Program-made: the position numbers and the translations under genes
Notes under the pieces: model-generated
Databases searched by the model: none
Told to the model about the DNA's origin: nothing
What the model saw: only the letters and a program-made list of their open reading frames with translations
Assembly (NCBI GenBank): GCA_020086605.1
Contig: JACBWW010000018.1
Span: 12,779,139-12,843,138 of the forward strand
From: Lanius collurio
Lineage: Eukaryota > Chordata > Aves > Passeriformes > Laniidae
Direction of reading: 5' to 3'
Length of the DNA stretch: 64,000 nucleotides
In this document: one piece after another, positions 46,101 through 57,750 of the stretch
Layout of the letters: each line of letters opens with the position of its first letter
How positions within the stretch are numbered: the first letter of the stretch is position 1

Positions 46101-46390
46101 GTACGCTTCCAATAGGAAGATCACTTGCAAATAAGAGCCTTAACTCATGTGTATAGTGGGTTTTTTTCTGTCTAGTTTCTTTCCCACCAACTTGTACATA
46201 ATTCATAGAAACTGCAGATACTTTTTCCACAGCTCACTCTCTCATGTGAAACTTGGACATCTTACCAGAACCCTTTGTTTCTGTAACACGCTTTTTTGTG
46301 GTATTATGATGCCACCTCACAAATGTAATTATTCTGTTTGAAACCAGTATTTATTAACATAAATAAAACCATTGTTTTCTTTACTGCCTT
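43104..46390 (+). terminator. PPP1R2: PPP1R2 3'UTR with alternative poly(A) signals
   Basis: No open frame of note follows the stop. AATAAA occurs at 44448-44453, 45347-45352 and 46362-46367. A long 3'UTR with alternative ends would fit the multi-kilobase mammalian PPP1R2 transcript. Which signal is used cannot be told from the sequence. Confidence 0.45.
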
Positions 46391-47980
46391 ATGGCACTAA
46401 TACTAATGTAATGTTTGGCTTCTTGGAGCTCTTCAGAAGAAACTGACAGCTAAAATTTGCAGGTGTGTTCACAGATAAATTCTTAAACCAGTATTACAAT
46501 TTCCTCATGACTGCCATTTAGTGTAACTTTGATGTAAATCGGTTTGTTCACACAGTCAGATTTGCTGGCTTGCCTAGACCTGAGGGTAGATCTGGTAACC
46601 TGAGTCATGAACTTAAGATAGTAGCACAACAGAAAATGTTGCATTTTTCAAGGTATTTTTCTTAGTGTGTTGTAGGATTTAAGTACAACTGGTCTGTCTC
46701 TTCAGGGTCAACACTGAGTCATCACTCGCTAGCATGGAGTAATGGAAAATGACTAACACCGACTACTCCTTAGGAAGTAAAACTATTCTCCAAAACAGAG
46801 CTGGGCTCTTTCAGTTGCATACTTTAGTTGAAAAGGGATTTCACAACATAATTGCAGCCTTAGTCTTACAAATTTTTTTTTAACATGCTGCTTGTCCTGA
46901 GTAGGTGTGACTTGAATCGCTAATGAAAATAGTGGTAGTTTGGCTAGTTTTGGTGAGGGACAGCCCGCAATAATAACACAGTTCTTACATCTGTGTAACT
47001 TGTAGTTTGGTTCTGACATTTCACCAGTCTTAGAAAAAGAAAAAACCTGACACCCTAAACCATAACTGACTGAACCAGAAATTGTCCCTCTGCTTCTGTG
47101 AAAGGACCCCTTAACTGAGGGAGGGACAGTAAGGGTACAATAGGCATTCAGCTTCTTGGAAAGAAGTCTTATGTTCCCCCTCCATCCTTCCATATCGATT
47201 GTTTCTCCTTGTAACACTGAAGGGAAGTGGGGGAGAGAGAATGGGAAGAATATGAAAAAAGGAAAGAAATAAAAAAATAAGTGAAACTTAGTGCATATGC
47301 TGGAGTGAGGTGTGAAAGCTGCAGGGGATACTTGGGCTTGCTGCAAGCAGGTATGGCAGTTCCTCAAGCTCCTGGAGAAACCAACAGTGAACATTATCTT
47401 GTGTCAGCTTCCCAGTGCGGCGTCCTTATGACTGTAGGATGGAGCCTGTGAGGTGTGACTGCTTCATCTTTGACAAGTTTAACTTGGATAGCAACTTTAA
47501 CTTCTCTGTCAGTGCTTTGAGGAGTGGGGATTGCTGGTGCTCCTTTGTCAGTTTTACATCTGGGAACAATAATCAGTGCCTAACTGGTTAAAGATCTTCT
47601 TCTGTATTCTCATAAACGATCAGAAATCTACAACATTCTGCTGTCCTTCACTGCAAACTGGAGAGGACGAGCATGGTCCTGTTCACTCCGATTCACTCTC
47701 CTTCAAAATATGATCCATCCCAGTTCAGAAAGAATTCTCGGACAAGGGTTTGGTAAGAAACCCAAACATGCACACTTGACAGTCCTTGACAAGAAAACCT
47801 GCGGTTTGCATTTCTCCGTCAAGAACTCTTTTTGAGTGTCCCCCAAGAGTTACCTCCTCGATCTAGAAGTGAATCACACTGGAAAGCACACGGAGCTGGA
47901 GCTTTCTTCCCGCTGGTGGCACCCTCGGCAGGGACACTGGCTGCCCACGGGAGCGTGTGTGCCCACGTGAACCAGTGTGA
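46391..47980. other. PPP1R2-ACAP2 intergenic sequence
   Basis: About 1.6 kb. A minus-strand open frame of 203 codons lies at 46783-47394, but it contains a homopolymer-driven Phe-rich stretch and resembles no family I recognise. No supported gene. Confidence 0.5.
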
Positions 47981-48223
47981 GTCTACGTCAGCCACTGTGT
48001 GTCCCTGTGAGCCCGAGGTGCTCTGCCACCGCAGTGCCCGCCCCGCCGTCCCCTGCACCGCGCGGGGGCTGCGCGGCTCGGCGGGGCCGACGGGCGGGGC
48101 CAACGCTGCGGGGTGGGGCTCGGCTGAGGGACGCGGGTCGCTCTCCACCGGGTACAGCTGCTCAGGGGCGCGGCCGGGCCTTGCCGTGCGTGTCTCAACG
48201 CCGAGGGAGAGGTTCCCCCGTTT

Positions 48224-48255
48224 AATAAAGAGCTTTAATTAAAAAAAAAAAAAAA
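48224..48255 (+). other. AATAAA plus A15 tract, retrocopy-like 3' end
   Basis: AATAAA at 48224-48229 is followed 11 bases later by fifteen A (48241-48255). This is the spacing of a polyadenylated mRNA end copied into DNA. No parent gene is recognised in the GC-rich sequence before it, and no convincing target-site duplication was found, so chance remains possible. Confidence 0.4.
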
Positions 48256-48386
48256 TCAAGCAGCTACCGACAACCGGCTGAGCAGGGCCCGGTGCCCATC
48301 CCGCCCCCGGCAGCGTCACGGCGGCGAGCGCCGGGCGGGCCGGGCTGTAGCGTCCGTTGCGGACAGCAGCGGCGATGGAGCTGCCA

Positions 48387-48507
48387 ATTGGCGGGAGGCC
48401 CGGCTGTCACTCTGAGCCCGCCGGGGCGGGATTGGCTGCTCTCTCCGGGTGGCCACGCTTATTGGCTGCTCTCCCCGCTGAGCCCTCCCCTCTCTCGTTG
48501 TGATTGG
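48387..48507 (+). promoter_or_regulatory. ACAP2: Array of four inverted CCAAT boxes (NF-Y type)
   Basis: ATTGG occurs at 48387-48391, 48431-48435, 48461-48465 and 48503-48507, spaced 44, 30 and 42 bases, 230-350 bases before the ACAP2 ATG. The second and third share the longer context ATTGGCTGCTCTC. Inverted CCAAT boxes bind NF-Y, and multiple copies at roughly 30-45-base spacing are characteristic of NF-Y promoters. Confidence 0.7.
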
Positions 48508-48740
48508 CCGGTGCGCCCCTCGCTCTCGTGGGCGGTCGCTGCTGGCTGCCCGGGCCGTCAATCGCGCCCGGGCGGGGCGGGCACAGGGCGCTCCCGCCAG
48601 GGCCCCAGCCCCGAGCACCGTCCCCGCCCCCCCGCCCCGCCCGCCGGCCCTGGCCCGGCCTCGCCTCGCCTCGCCCCGGGTTCGCCGCGCCACCACCGCC
48701 AGCAGCCGCAGCCGCGGAGGCAGCGGCGTGCCCTGCCACC

Positions 48741-48793
48741 ATGAAGGTGACCGTGGACTTCGAGGAGTGCCTGAAGGACTCGCCGCGCTTCAG
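48741..48793 (+). CDS. ACAP2: ACAP2 coding exon 1
   Basis: This exon encodes MKVTVDFEECLKDSPRF plus two bases of an Arg codon, differing from the human start only by Val for Met at position 3. ACAP2 (centaurin-beta-2) is a BAR-PH-ArfGAP-ankyrin protein that inactivates Arf6 and binds Rab35 at endosomes and the plasma membrane. These residues begin the N-terminal BAR domain. The ATG sits in an ideal Kozak context (GCCACCATGA) and the exon ends TTCAG/GTGCCG, phase 2. The remaining exons lie beyond the window. The neighbouring PPP1R2 in the same orientation matches human gene order. Confidence 0.95.
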
Positions 48794-49475
48794 GTGCCGC
48801 GGAGAAGGGGCCGGGCCGGGGTCGTGCCGGGGGACAGGAAGCGGGGCCGAGTGTGTGCGGGGCGGGCCGGGCTATGGGGGCCCTAGGGGTGACAGGTGCT
48901 GGGGATCTGTGGTCAGCCGGCCTTGCGTTGAGGAGCTGGCAGGGGCTGTTGTGGGTCCTGCTGGGGTGTGGGGGTTCTGGGAGTGGGGATGTGGGAAGTG
49001 CGAGAAAAAGGGGCAGCATGTGTGGTAGGTGGGACTGGGTGGGCAGTGTGCGGTGTCTGGGGCTCGTGTGGAGGTAGCGCAGTGTGAAGTGGGCACTCCT
49101 GGGGTCACTCGCCTTTGAGGAGATGGGGTTGAATGGTGGCGGGCGGCTGGTGCAGGGAATGCTCGTCAGCCGAAGCAATGTCAGCTGAGACTCAGGAGGG
49201 TGTGCTCTTTGGTGGTCTATCTTCCGTTCTTCAGAGTTGTGCTCACACTTCAGTTCCCAGTGTCTCCTGCCTGCGTCTGCTGCATGGTCCGTATTCGGTG
49301 TGTCCTCTGTTGGGGTTCCAATAGCAAACAAGCTCAGTATCATCTTACTTCCTGTTGTCAGAGCAAGGCATGCACTGCTTTGTTTTTCCCCACTCGAGTG
49401 ATCAGTTGTCTGTCATTGCTGTAGGGTTACTTCTGCTTATATCAAGCAATTTTCCCCTTACGTTTTTACCCATTG

Positions 49476-49494
49476 TATATATATATATATTATA
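49476..49494. repeat. TA dinucleotide repeat
   Basis: About nine TA units with one interruption. The flanks repeat the motif CCATTGTAT on each side, which suggests local slippage or duplication. Confidence 0.8.
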
Positions 49495-52400
49495 CCATTG
49501 TATCTACTCAACATAATTGTGCCTCTCTGTGGGATGTGTGGCTCGTCTGTGCCTACATACACCTACTTTCTTCTGTGCCTCGTATTACACTGCTAGTTGG
49601 TGGAGACGCAGACAGTTCCATGATGTGATGTGTCACTGCTGTGCCCCTCCTGCCCCATGCCAAGCCCATATCTCGAGTGCCTGTGGCTCTGTGGTGAGCT
49701 CTGGCTGTAGGGGGAAATAGTACTGCTCTTTCTCTGCTCTCTGGCTGTATGTTCACACCTCCTCTTTGTGTCAGCTTTAGCAATGCTGTGGTTTCTGGGA
49801 TGTAGAGGAAGTTGGAGAAGGAAGGTTGGTTAGTTGAATGGCTTACCCTTGGCAGAAGTTGGAGTTCCTGTTCTTCCCTCCTTTGCTTCTGTCTCTGCTG
49901 CCAGTTTGTCCCTGGCTGCTTCTCCCACGGGTTTTTTGGTAGCTGTGACGTGCGTTGTTGGATCCTTCAGTGAGCTGGGTGCCCTGGCAGAAGAGACTAG
50001 ATGGTTCTCTGCCAGGTTAGTGAGTTGTGTCAGCATCTCAGTGGGTGTGAAACCTACTAAAGCTTATGGGGAGTAGAGAGAGGAAATTGACTGCTAGAAG
50101 CAAAGCTAGAGGAAGGTGGTGGAGAGTGAGACCTCCCTTAGAGCAGCAGGGAACTTTTGCATTGGCTGAGCTGTTTCACAAAACATTGTCCTGAGGTGGA
50201 CATGCTTGCTAGTGTGTTTACTTTCTGAGACAACTGTATTTAGTGTTGGTCCATCGCATTTGCTGACAATGCAGTTGTAGACTGGCGTAATTTAACCACA
50301 GAACTATATCAGTAGTTGCATTTTTTTTTAATTACTGATACCTGCTGAAGTATTAAATACACTCAAGAAAACAAGAAGTTGTGACTAAAATTTGTGAGCA
50401 GAAGTATGTTGCTGTTTCTTCAAGGTAAGTCGTATTAGTTAATTTAAATTCACTTTGTAGCATTCTCCTTTTGCCCATCTTGGTTCCTTTCCTTCAAGGA
50501 AAAGAAACGGGAGAAAACAATTTGTTAGGGTCTTCTAGGGTACCTCATGGTCTTTTTCCCAGTCTGATACTACTACCTTTGAAGAAGTTGCAGTTAACCT
50601 TATGGTGTAATCACTTGATGCCAGCAAAACATCCTTCCAGCTTTTTACTGATAGGAGGCAAAATTCCTGTAGTATTTCTGAAAAGAAGTCCATAACTCTC
50701 ATTATTAGTCATTAATATATGCTGTTATAATTTTGGTTATTCTTAGTGTTTGTATGAATTACCCAACCCAAACACTAGGAACCTTATGAATGAAGGTTAC
50801 TGCAGTGGTTTTGTTGAGGCATGATAGAGACACTAATGTAGAGCAAGGCCGTGACAAAGTCCTCTATTCTTGCAGGGAGTAGTGTGGACATAAAGCACCT
50901 TCTTGCTCTGTGTTCCTTGTAGCAAAGCCGAGCTGCAGCTTTCTCCTGACCTTGCTGAGCAGGACGGTGTAGCCTCTGCCCTTCCCATCAGTATACTTGT
51001 CAGAGCTGTTAAATAAACCTGTTGGGAGGTATGTAGTGAATAGAAATGTCTCAGGTTACTTTCTTATGGTCGTGGAGACAACTGGGCGGACATGGGTGAA
51101 TCCGAGTTCCCAAGTCACTGCATCCCTGTTTTCAAGGGGAACTATTTCACTCTTTCAAAACATGCTACTACAGCCAGCTTCAGCCACATGGCTTCCTTGC
51201 TTATCTATTTATTGGGAAGTTCATGTTGATATTTCTTGGCTTTGAGATTTAATTGGGCCCCAAATCACAGAACCTAAGGCCTCTTTCCTTGCTTAAAGTG
51301 CTTGGGCCTTTAAGGGGCCATGGGTTGTAGCTGTTGAGGTGCTGATATATGATTAGATAATAATGGCTCTAAAGGTTCACATCAGAAGTGTGATGTGATC
51401 AGAATTGTGATTATTTCATAGCAAGGCATACTTTTTTTTTTCCTCCCTCCAGTAGATGATAAAGAAATCTTTGAACTACAAAACTTGAAGCAATAATGGC
51501 TTATTGCATCACTAGATTTGTAAACTTACAACATGCCAAAGTTTGGAGTTGGGGACTTGACATTTAGAAACTGATTTTTAAGCTGGTCGGAAATGCTGTG
51601 AGTTTAGGCAAACTTTTGCAAATGTGTAGTCATGGGTTTTTTTCCTAAATCTGCTTTGAAAATAATCTTGCTGAAATCACATGCTTTTCTGTCATGATCC
51701 CCTCTCCTAAAACATGGACAGACCAAAGATCTAGCAAGGAAATGTGTGTGCAGTTCTTCCACAATGTGTCAATGACTTCCCATCAAATGAAGAAGTTGCC
51801 TGAGGAGGGGCCTTGGAGCAGTAAGAACTGAGCTGTGCTGGCAAGTTCTATGTATATAATCAGGCATTCCTACAGTCATTTTTTTATATGCAAGTAGCAT
51901 TGTGAAATAATTCTTTCTCCTTTAAACAACGAGAGTTTAAGTTTCAGAGTTGAATGGAACAGGCTTTTACATTGCTGTTTCATTATCATTTTTTCTTTGT
52001 CTGCCTATAGAATGTTTTTTCTCAATGAGGTATCACTGTAGCAACCACATGAATCACTGGAGCTAAATTACTAGAAAGGAGAACCAATTTTAAGTGATGT
52101 GGAAATACAGGTGCTCTAAGTAACAGTTAACAGTTTTGATAAACAACAAATAATAGAAAAAGCAAAATTCAATTGCTTGTAACATGTGCAATAGTAGAAC
52201 TCTCCAAAAACTTTCAGGCTGATCCAGTCTTTAGAAATGCGTTAGTAAAAAGCTCTGTGTTTTTGAGATAATTTCTTTGTCCTTATCCATCACTGTTGCC
52301 AAAGTTTAAATTTTTTTTATATTTAAATTTCTATTCATTTCCTGAGACCTCAGCTGCAGAACAGATGATGGGTAAATGAGATAGATCAAAATTTAAATGA

Positions 52401-55320
52401 AACTGTTGTCAATTACCATTCTTAGTAAAAGTGTTTCTGGGTAGAACTGGTGCTTACAGTGTATTCTCTTCAAAGGGACTCATCTGAGAAGTCTCCATTT
52501 AGTCTGAACTAAAGTGTTGCTCTGTTGGGCAGGCCTGTGGTGTAAGGCTGGCCTGTCACTGGAGTTCCCTGCTATGTGCTGGCTTTCTTCTGTGGCTTTG
52601 GTCCTGCTCTGTCTACATGGGGCGAGCTGAGGTGCACCTCCTGCTTATCTAGGGGATGCAGGTTGAAGAGGTCACTTGTGCTACTTTCCATCTTTCTAGA
52701 TTTATGATGTATTTTTTTCTCTCTTCTTTTGCACTGTGTAACCAAAGGTTTGTCACTAAGCATCTGTTTCCCAAATAATAGTAAACGTTTTGTCACTTAA
52801 ACACTGAGTAATATAAGAAAGTTACTTATTTAACCTATTTGGAATATGTTGTGTTCAGTAGTCAGAGAAATTATCAAAAGTCCCTAACCCATACACTTTG
52901 GTCTGCTTATTACCTTCTGAAGAAAATGTAGAAATAGGAAAATCAGTAGAGTTGTCCCTTCAGTACTGAGTTCCAGTGTGAAGGGTGCTGTAGGGCAGCT
53001 GCTTCCCAACCCGCTGTGAGTGGCAACAAACCCCTCGTGTTCAGCCTGGGTTTATAGCTCAGCCCATCTGCGTGGATGTGGCTCCACTGAACTCACCGAG
53101 GCTGCTCCTGGGGGTGAACTCAGCCACAAGTCAAGTGTGAAGAGGGATGTGACCAAGAACTCTGCATACAAAATCTGTTTGTTTTGCTCAGACTTACCTA
53201 GCTGCTTTAGAAGAAATTTCCAAAGAAATGTTTGGTCTGGGCTTTTTGCCCTTGGTGTTTGGGACTGAAAAGCAAGTTGGCAACATACTTGGCAGGGGAG
53301 GGTGGAAAGTATTGCAGAAGAATAGGAAAAAAGATACAATAAGTCAAAAGAAAAAGCTGCCAAGCATTTGCTTGTGAGTTTGCATTTAGCATTTTTCATA
53401 CTTAGGTGGTTGTTAACGTTATAATTTCTGGTATGAGACTTTGGAAGTGCACTTTTTGTAGCAGAAGTGATGTGGAGGGCAGTCTTGGTGGGCTGTCAGT
53501 AAGTTACACATGTACAACATCCCTGTCCACACTGCTGGGAGTCTAGTGGAGTTAAACTTAGTTAAACTGATTCTAGATTTCTAATTCTGTACTTTTGTGG
53601 AGATTGCAGTTCCTGTCCTGTCCTGTCAGGCTCTAGTCAAGGATTGGTTTATCTTTAAATCTGTAACTATGCCTTTCAAATGTACATTAAGAAAATTATT
53701 AACCTAAAGAAAGGAGGATGTATTTGAACATAGTATGCAATGTTAGAGCATTTTTTTGAGGGAAATTATTCAAGAATAAAGAAGGTTCATCGAAGATTAC
53801 TCACAAATGCATCTCTGAAAAATCTCTCACACTGAAATATTTTAAATCTGAAAAAACTTAGTACTAAATTGTTAACAATCCTTCCTAATGGAGATTAGAG
53901 AAAGTATCCTGAAAGCAGGACATCTTCTTTAGGTTAGTGCACCTAAATTTTTAAACTAATAGTAAAAAAAGTTGTCTAGAACAGTTATGAATAACAAAGG
54001 ATAGGGTTATAATGGTGATTCTGTTTCTTTGATTATGATTTACGTTGATAAGAGCAAACTTAAAATTCTTAACTATATCTTAAATTGCTAATAGGAACTT
54101 AAAATGTTAATTTCCTCTGTTTTGGTCTTTTTACATTTTTATCTTGAAATGTTTTAAAAAACCCACAGTGAGAAGGGAGCTTATAGTGGAAGTAGTGCTA
54201 AAATCTGCAGGTTATCATAACATTGCAGTAGCATGGCAGCAGGATGGTTGCTGAAGAACGGATGTTAATTAAGCCTGTACGACTGATCTTTAATGAGTAC
54301 TTGCAGAATTAGAAGGACAGCTTATTTATGTGTGTGTGCAATGGAACTGTAATTATACAAGTCCTTACAGTCATTCAGGTTTTAAATATAGATTTGAAGA
54401 GGTTTGGTTCTTTAGCCTGGAGTGTCTCATTTATGTTGGCTAAGCTCATCTCATGTAATTACATTATGGGAGGATGAAGTTATGGAGATAGTAGTTTCAT
54501 ATTTTTTGGAAGGGGAGGAATAGCAATATTAAAATCTCTGGAAAACAATGTCAGTAAGTAGACTATTCATTGGGAAGATGGCATCTATAAAATAGAAACG
54601 TGTCTTGGGCTAGGTGGACATTTTGGTGGCTTTACTTTTTCACTGTACATATCTGTGAAATTGTTGGCCTCTGAATAGCAAATGTGCTGAATTCAGCAAT
54701 GTTTGAAGCGTCCTGTGATCTTTTTTGAGCCTTAGCTTCTTGACAATCTTGTACTCGGAACCACACTATTTAGTCAGCATTTTTCCTGTTCTTACTTCGT
54801 GCAGTGAACAATATGGCTTAAATTACTGCTAACTTTTTAGTAGAATAAATAATTCTAAAATTTTCCAAAGCAAACTGTTCTTATAACCTGTTTTAGGAAG
54901 AAAAAAAGTAAAGGAAAATACCTAATTTACACTGGCTACAGAAATTACTGTTTACAGAGCCAAGAACCCTTTGCCTTTGGATGCAGGCCTTGCTGCCTGA
55001 ATCAGTTTAGTATCTCAAGGTGATGCAAAAGCAGAAGTGTCATGTTTACATGGGCAGGAAATAGAAAATAAATTCTGAGTAATTTAAATACGTTTTTTTC
55101 CTCTCACTTGTACATGCAGAATTCAATTCAAGAACATGCGTAGAAGTTGAAACTGTGTAAATGCATCTGTGAGCAGATACTGTGCTGTTTTGAGATTTAG
55201 ATACTCCTGTGAGTTTACACAGTGATTTAGGTGCTTTGCTCATGGCAGTTTGTAACAGAAGTAACAGCTAAAGTTGCTGTCTGCAATGGAAGACCATGAG
55301 GATGACATGCAGATTACTGT

Positions 55321-55387
55321 GTGGACTGTAATGTTATTTTAATGTATGTAATGTATTTTAATGTGGACTGTAATGTTATTTTAATGT
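55321..55387. repeat. Tandem duplication, 42-base period
   Basis: The 25-base block beginning GTGGACTGTAATGTTATTTT occurs identically at 55321-55345 and 55363-55387. The perfect identity implies a recent duplication within the ACAP2 intron. Confidence 0.9.
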
Positions 55388-57700
55388 TTTCCATACTTCT
55401 CTGTGAGGCAATGTAGATTCTGGTTTTGTTGCCACTCTTTCACATGACAAAAAGATCAGATCAAGAACATGAGAAATAGTAGGTATTATTATGTTCATAA
55501 ACTGGATAATTTTAAGCAGTCCAGTAGACACAAACATTTTTGTTTTGCCTTCCTGATAATCTTTTCAAGAGGATTCCTTGCGTATGTGGCAGAATAATGA
55601 TTTTATGGTGAATGTTTACTTTATGAATATTAGAAGTAGGCAGGCCTCAGACCTAGAGTAAATCAGTTGTGTTATGTGATGTGCTGCAAAGAACTCATGC
55701 CTGTGTGGAGGAGAAATCTAATTTATGGAGTGATGTCATGTATACATTTTCAAATTGACAAGACACAGTGATAGACTAAGAAAATAATTTGTTGCAAAAT
55801 AGTTCCTTCAAGTTTCTTTTATGAATGAGAGGAGATTTTGAACAGAGAAGATGTCTGTCAGATAGCTGGTAAACTTACTAGTGTGGCATGAGTCTTTCTG
55901 TGACTCAGGCTTCCTTTTTGATGTTCGAAATTTTCTATTTGATATTTTAAGACTCTGCAGTATTCAGGCACAATACCCTTGAATAATTTTTGTAGTTCAT
56001 ATTTCAGTAGTAATGGGCACTGATAGTTGTATTGTGGTTTTGGACAGTAGGTGCACATGCACAAACTTTCATTTTGTGAATTTATGATCTACCTTCAGCA
56101 AGTCATTAAAGAAAGGCCTCTGCTTACAGTTTTGTCTTTATAAACAGAGCTACTGAGAATTTACATGATGTAATTTTGAAGTTTCTAAGTTGGATGTAAT
56201 GCAAGGGAACTGGAGGAGCCGTATGTAGTGAAATGTATTCTGTCTGCTAAAATGTAAAAAAACGTATTCTATGCAAGAGAATTGCAGATTTCCATCTTTC
56301 TGTGTGCCAGATGTTAATTTATGTAGAACCACATGGATATCAAACACACATTTCTGTGCATTTGAAATATCCTAGTCTTCAATTTTTTGTGATCTTGTAG
56401 TTATTGTTAAAAATATGTGTAACTTATGTAATTCTGGAGATTAGGTATCAGATTTTAGTGCACTGATATTTAGAATGACATGTTGTAGATGGAAAATTGA
56501 ATTCAATCCTTTGGAACAAAGGAAAAGTGTGTTGTATTCTGAGTTCTGGCCATGAATGTTATCCCTTCTGCCTGTCAAAAAAGAGGTGTGGAATATGATC
56601 TGGGAGATGGGGTTTAGGTTTCTGCTCTGTGGACTGTCCCTATGGAGGCATGGAGCCTCTTCTGTCCCTGTCCTGTGGTCTGAGCAGGGATCCCTCTCCA
56701 CCTGGCACAGAGGTGGTTGCTGGTGTGAGTCTGTGCTGGAAGTCCTGTCCCACCCTCTGATGCCTTCCTAGATTCCAGCTCTCCCAGTAACTCCCTTGGT
56801 GCTCAAGCTGCTGGTGAGTGGGCACTAATGGGTGTCTGAATGTTGGTAATTTTTTACATAGAAAGATGTAGCTTGTGTTGGGTTTGTCGGGTTTTGTTTT
56901 GAGTACTTTGTATAAGTCATTAGACTCAGTGTTTGACTGAATTCTTGTGATGAACTTCATTATAAAATACACTTGGTGTTTTAACAATGCTATTGGTTTT
57001 ATATAACATGCTGCTGTTATTATACTTTTTGGTTTAAGACAACCCAAATAAGAACTAGGTGGGTGAGGAAGAAAAGTAGTATACGTGCAGCAGTGTTGGG
57101 CCTTGTGATCTTAACTGGCACTAGCAAAAGGCATTGTAAAGACTCATGGCTCAACTGGAAATGCAGCTTATATCTGTACCGTTCATGTAAGTTGGAGTTC
57201 CTGTCTATAGAAAGTGTTAGTAAATAATGACCTAGGCCCCTTCTTTCTTAACTTCCTTAAACAGGAAAGGGAGAATTCATCTCATCTGCTGTGTACTGTC
57301 CCTCTTCTTAAGCCAGATCTTAGGCTTAAGCTCCTTACAACTATTAATCTTCATTAAGATTTGATCCCAAGCACCTCTTGATTTGTTTTAGCCATATGTG
57401 TCAGGATAAGGTGAACTGCACCCTGGAAATCACGTGTTTCTGCTCCATCATTTCCAAAGGTGCTTTAGCTGACTTACTGGGGCATCTGTGAATAGATACC
57501 AGTATGTGATCAAATAAGGCACATTGCAACAATAGAACAATTGCATTGGCTTTGCCAGACAGGGCTGTTATTGAGGAGAAAAGCTGTTCAGGATGACTGA
57601 GGAATCTGATGTTTAATTGAGGATGCAGCTTCTGGCTGAATTTGTGTATTGCCAAATTGGACTCTGTTTAAAAAGACTACACACATTTACACACACCACC

Positions 57701-57750
57701 TCTACGGGATTATTCTTCAAAAGAATCTACAGGATTATTCTTCAGAAAAA
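57701..57750. repeat. 25-base tandem repeat, two copies
   Basis: TCTACGGGATTATTCTTCAA at 57701 and TCTACAGGATTATTCTTCAG at 57726 start adjacent 25-base units that differ at a few positions. A partial third copy (TCT) follows. Confidence 0.85.

Larger units (their letters stand above)
47985..48900 (+). promoter_or_regulatory. ACAP2: ACAP2 CpG-island promoter region
   Basis: A dense CpG-rich block (GGGGCGGG, CCGCCCC Sp1-type boxes) surrounds the ACAP2 start and extends upstream and into intron 1. No TATA box is seen near the expected start, consistent with dispersed initiation. Boundaries are by eye. Confidence 0.7.

Noticed and set aside
46783..47394. Minus-strand frame of 203 codons
   Set aside because: No recognisable domain, a Phe-rich block from a purine tract, and no promoter or splice evidence. 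The length is not improbable in 64 kb read in six frames.
48558..49343. Minus-strand frame of 261 codons antisense to ACAP2 exon 1
   Set aside because: GC-rich CpG-island DNA has few stops. The composition is Pro/Arg/Ala-rich and matches no family.
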